From Actinobacteria bacterium UBA5176 (GTDB taxonomy: Bacteria; Actinomycetota; UBA4738): a DNA stretch of 12,010 bases. The stretch covers positions 1-12,010 of the forward strand of contig DHWS01000031.1 of the NCBI GenBank assembly GCA_002413305.1, written 5' to 3'. Of the stretch, positions 7,815 through 12,010 are shown in pieces; the first letter of the stretch is position 1; each line of letters starts with the position of its first letter. The notes below the pieces were generated by a model that had not been told where the DNA came from, did no database searches, and worked only from the letters and a program-made list of their open reading frames with translations. A program made the translations under genes and the position numbers.

Positions 7815-8395
7815 CGGGCGGTACCCTCGGCGGCGGGGGCAGGGATCGGCGCGGGTTCGGGGACGTCGATGGTCTCCTCCTCGCCGATCTTCCGGCGGCC
7901 GTGGAGCATGGCCCCGATGGCTGCCACGATCAGCAGGATCGACGTCACCTCGAAGGGGAAGAAGTACGAGTTGAACAGCACCTTCGCCAGCGCCTGGACG
8001 TTCCCGCCGGCGTTGACCGATCGGAAGTCCGGGAGCACCTTGTGGCTGAACCCGATGCTGATACGAACGGCCAGAACGATCTCGGCGATCAGGCCGGCGC
8101 CCAGCAGCACCGCGGCCACGGGCTGGGCCTTCATCTGGTCCCGCAGGGGGATGACCTGGTCCACGCCGAGCAGCATGATGACGAACAGGAACAGCACCAT
8201 GATCGCGCCCGCGTACACGATGATCTGGACCACGAACAGGAACGGCGAGCCGAGGATGAGGAAGAACACCGCCAGCGTGAAGAAGTTCACGACGAGGAGC
8301 AGGGCGGCGTGCACGGCGTTGCGGGCCAGCACCATCGCGACGGCCGACAGCACCGAGATCGGCGCGGTCACCCAGAAGGCGTACCAGTCGGCCAC
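7811..8395 (-). CDS. nuoJ: NADH-quinone oxidoreductase subunit J
   Basis: NuoJ is a membrane subunit (ND6 homologue) whose third helix contains a pi-bulge involved in coupling quinone reduction to proton pumping. The 194-residue protein has five predicted helices. The signature [19 protein letters not shown] lies at 57-75, with Tyr61 at the conserved bulge position. The frame is open far upstream, but that part overlays nuoI and nuoH out of frame. I choose GTG (8393-8395), which shares its first base with the nuoI TAG stop, because GAGGAGG lies 8 bases upstream. After the last helix comes a charged segment and a Pro/Ala-rich tail (about 178-194) longer than in E. coli NuoJ (184 aa). Confidence 0.96.
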   Translation of the reverse strand: MADWYAFWVTAPISVLSAVAMVLARNAVHAALLLVVNFFTLAVFFLILGSPFLFVVQIIVYAGAIMVLFLFVIMLLGVDQVIPLRDQMKAQPVAAVLLGAGLIAEIVLAVRISIGFSHKVLPDFRSVNAGGNVQALAKVLFNSYFFPFEVTSILLIVAAIGAMLHGRRKIGEEETIDVPEPAPIPAPAAEGTAR

Positions 8396-8973
8396 TACGA
8401 CGACCTCCTCCCGCTCCGCTTCTGCCGCGCGAACGCGGTCCGATGCTTGCCCTGTTCGGTCCCCGGCGCGGTGCCGAGCGGCGGGGGCGGTTCGAGCAAC
8501 TGCTCCTTCACGTAGATCGCATCCTCCCGGGTCTCGAACGCCATCTCGTAGTTGTTGGTGAGCGTGAGCGCGCGGGTCGGGCAGGCTTCGACGCACAGGC
8601 CGCACATGATGCACCGCAGGTAGTTGATCTGGTAGTCGGCCGCGTACCGCTCCCCCGCCGAGACCCGGTGGTCCTCGGTGTTGTCGGCACCCTGGACGTA
8701 GATCGCGTCGGCCGGACACGCCCACGCGCACAGCTCGCAACCGATGCACTTCTCCAAGCCGTTCTCGTGCCGGTTGAGCTGATGGCGGCCGATGTGGGCC
8801 CGGGCAGGCATCGTGGGGATGACCTTCGGGTACTGCTGGGTCACGTCGCGCCGGAAGATCTGGCGGAACGTGACCGAGAAGCCCTGGGCGATGCGCATCG
8901 CTCCCCGGGCCACCGCCCGGCCGAGCTGGAGCTCCTCCCCGGCGACGTGCTCGATCGGTGAGCGCTCGCTCAC
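8395..8973 (-). CDS. nuoI: NADH-quinone oxidoreductase subunit I (TYKY, two 4Fe-4S clusters)
   Basis: NuoI carries clusters N6a and N6b, which relay electrons from NuoG to NuoB. The 192-residue protein has two ferredoxin motifs. The first is Cys76, 79, 82, 86 ([12 protein letters not shown]) and the second Cys121, 124, 127, 131 ([12 protein letters not shown]), so all eight ligands are present. An N-terminal amphipathic region (about 15-45) would pack on NuoH. The start is GTG (8971-8973), overlapping the nuoH stop by 4 bases (GTGA), with GGAGG 7 bases upstream. Reading further upstream in this frame would cross nuoH and is rejected. The tail after residue 160 is Pro-rich then basic and ends in KRSGRRSS, longer than the conserved core. 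Confidence 0.97.
   Translation of the reverse strand: MSERSPIEHVAGEELQLGRAVARGAMRIAQGFSVTFRQIFRRDVTQQYPKVIPTMPARAHIGRHQLNRHENGLEKCIGCELCAWACPADAIYVQGADNTEDHRVSAGERYAADYQINYLRCIMCGLCVEACPTRALTLTNNYEMAFETREDAIYVKEQLLEPPPPLGTAPGTEQGKHRTAFARQKRSGRRSS
8404..8410 (-). promoter_or_regulatory. strong ribosome binding site deciding the nuoJ start
   Basis: The minus strand reads GAGGAGG, 8 bases before the GTG at 8395 and within the final codons of nuoI. It fixes the 194-residue NuoJ against the 441-residue open frame. Confidence 0.75.
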
Positions 8974-10187
8974 GGTTCGACCTCCGGCTTGGCGGGGATG
9001 GCCGGCACGGGCACCGGGGGCGCCGGAGGACCCTCTGGTTCGGCGCTCCGCGGCTTCCCGACCAGGGCGGGCGCGAACAGGAGCAACACCAGGATGGTGG
9101 CCAGGAAGGTGACATAGGCCGCCTTCCAGTTCCCATAGACCTTCGGCAGCTGGATCGCCGCGGCGGTGACGAGGATCCACAGCAGCCCGATGGGGATGAG
9201 GGCCTTCCAGCCGAAGCTCATCAGCCGGTCGTACCGGAACCGCGGGAGCGTGGCCCGGATCCAGATCATCGCGTAGACGACGGCGACCAGCTTCACCGCG
9301 AACCACACCGACGGCCACAGCCACGGCACGACGTGGAACATCGGGCCTCGCCATCCCCCCAGGAAGAGCGTCACGCCCACCGAGGACACCGTGACCATGT
9401 GCAGGTACTCGGCCAGGTAGAACATCGCGAACTTGATCCCGCTGTACTCGGTGTGGTGCCCGGCGACGAGCTCGGTCTCCGCCTCGGGGAGATCGAACGG
9501 AGGCCGGTTGGTCTCGGCCAGGGCTGCCGTCATGTAGATCAGGAAGGCGGGGAACTGCAGGAAGAGGTTCCACTTCGGGAGCCACGTCAGCCAGGACACG
9601 CCGAAGTGCCGTCCTTGCAGCGCCACGATCCTGGAGAGCGTGAGCGTGCCGCTGTAGAGCATCACGGCCACCAGGGCCAGGCCCATCCCGACCTCGTAGG
9701 AGATCATCTGCGCGGTGGCCCGGATGGAGCCGAGCAGCGGGTAGTTCGAACCGCTCGACCAGCCGGCCAGCACAACACCGTAGACAGCGAGTGACGCCAT
9801 GGCCAGGATCCACAGGATGCCGATGTTCAAGTCGGTCCCCTGGAACGGGATGCGGTGGCCGAACAGCCGGACGCCGGTGCCGAAGGGGATCACCGCGAAC
9901 GCCAGGAAGGCAGGAACGAGCGCCGCCACGGGCGCGACCAGGTAGACGGCCCGGTCCGCGGTGATCGGCATGATCCCTTCCTTGAAGAAGAGCTTCGCGC
10001 CATCGGCGAGGGTCACCAGGATGCCGGCCGGGCCGGCCCGGTTGGGGCCGGGCCGCATCTGCATGTCGGCCACGACCTTGCGCTCCATCCAGATGACCAG
10101 CATCACCACAACGAGCAGCCCGGCGAAGATGACCACCATGCGGGCCACCAGGAGGATCCAGCCCACCCAGTCGATCTTCGCCAGCAT
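8970..10187 (-). CDS. nuoH: NADH-quinone oxidoreductase subunit H
   Basis: NuoH (ND1 homologue) anchors the peripheral arm and forms much of the quinone channel. The 405-residue protein has the family signatures: [19 protein letters not shown] (35-53), [19 protein letters not shown] (142-160, continuing to MISYE) and [20 protein letters not shown] (224-243). Glu and Asp residues of the channel loop are present. It starts at ATG (10185-10187) directly after the nuoG TAG, with AGGAGG 11 bases upstream. It is about 80 residues longer than E. coli NuoH, similar to mycobacterial NuoH. The excess includes an extra C-terminal hydrophobic segment (about 355-374) and a Pro/Ala/Glu-rich tail (376-405). 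One oddity is Val58 in the GILVTLADG stretch, where most homologues I know have Gln. Confidence 0.97.
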   Translation of the reverse strand: MLAKIDWVGWILLVARMVVIFAGLLVVVMLVIWMERKVVADMQMRPGPNRAGPAGILVTLADGAKLFFKEGIMPITADRAVYLVAPVAALVPAFLAFAVIPFGTGVRLFGHRIPFQGTDLNIGILWILAMASLAVYGVVLAGWSSGSNYPLLGSIRATAQMISYEVGMGLALVAVMLYSGTLTLSRIVALQGRHFGVSWLTWLPKWNLFLQFPAFLIYMTAALAETNRPPFDLPEAETELVAGHHTEYSGIKFAMFYLAEYLHMVTVSSVGVTLFLGGWRGPMFHVVPWLWPSVWFAVKLVAVVYAMIWIRATLPRFRYDRLMSFGWKALIPIGLLWILVTAAAIQLPKVYGNWKAAYVTFLATILVLLLFAPALVGKPRSAEPEGPPAPPVPVPAIPAKPEVEP

Positions 10188-12010
10188 CTAGACCGTCGCC
10201 TCCTGCGTGGCCGTGGCGGGCTCGAGCGTCGCCGGCGTGAACCGCGCCCCGCTGAGCAGCGTGTTCGCTTCCAGCCCCGGCTGGTTCCAGGGCGCGAACG
10301 CCACCCCGGGAGCGATCCGGTCGGTCACCACCGCGGGCACCCTGGCCTGGCCGGCCTGCGTGGCGACCAGGACCTCGTCGCCGTCCGAGATGCCGTGACG
10401 GGAGGCATCGTCAGGGTGCAGCTCGACGAACGCCGGCTTCTCCAGCGCCGCCTTGAGCATCCCGGCCCCCGTCGACAGTCGCCCTTCGTCGACGAGCAGC
10501 GGATAGCTGAACAATGTGAGCGCGGATCCCGTCTCCGAGGGTGCCGGAGCGGCCGTCGCCCAGGTCGTGGCTCCGGGCCCGCCAGCGGGAAGGCCGACCG
10601 CCGGGACACGGGCCAGCCGTCCCATCTCCTCGTGGAGGTCATCCAGGGAAGCGAAGCCGAGGTCGGAGCCCATCGCCTCGGACAGTTCCTGGAAGATCTG
10701 CCAGTCCGATCTCGCCATGCCGAGGGGAGACCGGACCGGCCGGAGGCGCTGGGTTCGGCCCTCCCAGTCCGTGTAGTGGCCGTCCTTCTCGAGGAACGGG
10801 GCGGCGGGAAGCATGGCGTCCGCGTAGATCGCCATGGTGTCCTGCGTGGCGTCCACGACCACCTTGTAGCGCACGTTCTCCAGGGCCCGGCGGACCAGCG
10901 CCGCATCCGGGAAGTCGCGGAGCGGGTCCACGCCGACCAGGAACAGCACTTCGATCTCGCGGTCGGCGGCGGCGCGAAGGATCGCCGCGGTGTCCCGGCC
11001 CGGGTGCCGCGGCAGCTCGGCGCCCCACGCGCTCTCGACCTGCGAACGGCCGCCCGCGTCTTGGACAGCCCGCCCCCCGGGCAGCAGGCCCGGGTGCAGC
11101 CCCGCCTGGAGGGCGCCGCGGTCGTTCGCCCTCCGGCACAGGTAGACGAACCGGCCCCCGTACTCGGATGCGAACGCGGCCGAGGCGGCCACGGCGCCGG
11201 GGCTCTCCGCCAGCCGCGGCCCGGCCAGGACCAGCACCGAACCGCCGGCGTCTCCGAGCGCGGCGCGCAACCGGCCCCCCGGTGAATCGGGATCCGCGCC
11301 GGTCAGCCCCGCGAGGACCGATGCCTCCTCGCCGGGCCGGCAGAGGAGGTGTTCGCCTTCGTCCCACAGCCGCGTGACCCGGGGATGGACGACGAACACC
11401 TTTGCCCCGTGCCGTCGGACCGCCTTCCGGATGCGGAGGTGCAGGATGGGTAGCTCCTGCTCAGCGTCCAACCCGACGACCACGATCACCGAGGCCTGCT
11501 CCACGTCCCGGTAGGTGACGGGGATCCCGGCGGCCTGTGCCTGTTCGATCTCCAGGGGCACGTCCCCCGCGCCGGTCGGCCGATGGTCCAGATCGTTCGT
11601 CCCGAAGGCCACCCGGGCCAGCTTGGACAGGGAGTACGCGTCCTCATCGGACAGGCGGCCGCCGGCCAGGAACGCCACCGGCTTGCCCCGGCACCACGAG
11701 GCGATCGCGTCGAACGCTTCCCCGAAGGACACCGGCTCCAGCCCTCGGTCGCGGAGCAGCGGCGTGGTCAGGCGATCCGGCTGGTCCACCCACGGGAAAG
11801 CGAACCGCCCCTTGTCGCACAGCCAGGCGTCGTTCACGTCCTCGTTGTCGCGGGCGAGGTGACGGACGACCTCGCCCCGCCGCAGGTCGACTTTCAGGTT
11901 GCAGCCGCACGCGCAGTGGGGGCAGATCGTGTCGGCGGAGCGGATGTCGAAGGGCCGGGCGGCGAATCGGTACGTGGTGGCGGTCAGCGCGCCGACCGGG
12001 CAGATCTGGA
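10188..12010 (-). CDS. nuoG: NADH-quinone oxidoreductase subunit G, 5' end beyond window
   Basis: NuoG is the large Fe-S subunit of the NADH dehydrogenase module, related to molybdopterin oxidoreductases but without the cofactor in known cases. The last 606 codons are visible; the N-terminal ferredoxin-like part (clusters N1b, N4, N5) is mostly outside. The fragment opens with [15 protein letters not shown], the end of the N5/N4 domain. Counting from its first codon, Cys29, 32, 36 and 64 form a CxxC-x3-C-x27-C motif, the ligand set of cluster N7. The MopB-like core follows, with [21 protein letters not shown]-terminal dinucleotide-binding-type fold contains [16 protein letters not shown]. The stop TAG abuts the nuoH ATG. 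A formate dehydrogenase or nitrate reductase is unlikely given this context and the N-terminal remnant. Confidence 0.96.
   Translation of the reverse strand, partial: QICPVGALTATTYRFAARPFDIRSADTICPHCACGCNLKVDLRRGEVVRHLARDNEDVNDAWLCDKGRFAFPWVDQPDRLTTPLLRDRGLEPVSFGEAFDAIASWCRGKPVAFLAGGRLSDEDAYSLSKLARVAFGTNDLDHRPTGAGDVPLEIEQAQAAGIPVTYRDVEQASVIVVVGLDAEQELPILHLRIRKAVRRHGAKVFVVHPRVTRLWDEGEHLLCRPGEEASVLAGLTGADPDSPGGRLRAALGDAGGSVLVLAGPRLAESPGAVAASAAFASEYGGRFVYLCRRANDRGALQAGLHPGLLPGGRAVQDAGGRSQVESAWGAELPRHPGRDTAAILRAAADREIEVLFLVGVDPLRDFPDAALVRRALENVRYKVVVDATQDTMAIYADAMLPAAPFLEKDGHYTDWEGRTQRLRPVRSPLGMARSDWQIFQELSEAMGSDLGFASLDDLHEEMGRLARVPAVGLPAGGPGATTWATAAPAPSETGSALTLFSYPLLVDEGRLSTGAGMLKAALEKPAFVELHPDDASRHGISDGDEVLVATQAGQARVPAVVTDRIAPGVAFAPWNQPGLEANTLLSGARFTPATLEPATATQEATV

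Noticed and set aside
9855..11285. Plus-strand open frame of 476 codons opposite nuoH and nuoG
   Set aside because: Same GC-rich mirror effect: strongly biased composition, no motif, fully antisense to two well-supported genes.
1..12010. Mobile elements, CRISPR arrays, tRNA/rRNA genes, toxin or defence modules
   Set aside because: Genes are packed end to end with core respiratory functions. I saw no repeat arrays, terminal inverted repeats, transposase motifs or RNA gene signatures on either strand.
10188..12010. The right-hand gene as a formate dehydrogenase or other molybdopterin oxidoreductase
   Set aside because: The [13 protein letters not shown] remnant, the N7 cysteine spacing and the direct junction with nuoH identify NuoG.

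Overview
The window is almost wholly occupied by genes for respiratory complex I (NDH-1, proton-pumping NADH:menaquinone oxidoreductase). All genes lie on the minus strand, so transcription runs from high to low coordinates. Base composition is strongly GC-rich and 9 of the 11 start codons visible are GTG. NuoH is long (405 aa against about 325 in E. coli), nuoN is followed by a long-chain polyprenyl diphosphate synthase gene, and nuoA is preceded by a Rex-type operator. Together these suggest an Actinomycetota-like bacterium using menaquinone. That is an inference; another high-GC phylum is not excluded.

Layout in transcription order. Unit 1 is nuoG (5' end beyond the right edge, stop at 10188), nuoH, nuoI, nuoJ, nuoK, nuoL, nuoM, nuoN. 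Junctions are between a 4-base overlap and a 7-base gap, so this is one tightly coupled transcript segment with no internal promoter that I can see. After an 88-base gap comes a trans-polyprenyl diphosphate synthase (1331-2335), which probably makes the menaquinone side chain. A 123-base gap follows (1208-1330). It holds a hairpin at the synthase stop codon, a -10-like element and a 16-base near-match to the Rex operator inside a longer interrupted palindrome. Unit 2 then starts with nuoA, nuoB and nuoC (nuoC cut by the left edge), with 10- and 35-base overlaps. The plus strand carries no convincing gene; its long open frames are mirror images of GC-rich minus-strand codons. No gene-free stretch exceeds 123 bases.

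Functionally, NuoB, C, G and I are hydrophilic arm subunits carrying or surrounding the Fe-S chain. NuoA, H, J and K form the membrane segment at the quinone site, and NuoL, M and N are the antiporter-like proton channels. Every catalytic or charged residue I looked for in these subunits is present, so nothing looks decayed. The polyprenyl synthase would supply the lipid tail of the quinone that the complex reduces.

The main point of interest is gene order. The canonical order is nuoA to nuoN, but here G-N comes first and A-B-C follows with its own apparent redox-controlled promoter. This is either one operon split and permuted into two units, or the junction between two tandem nuo copies. 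The flanking sequence will decide. Otherwise the region is ordinary core metabolism, and I see no sign of a defence system, mobile element, CRISPR array or RNA gene.
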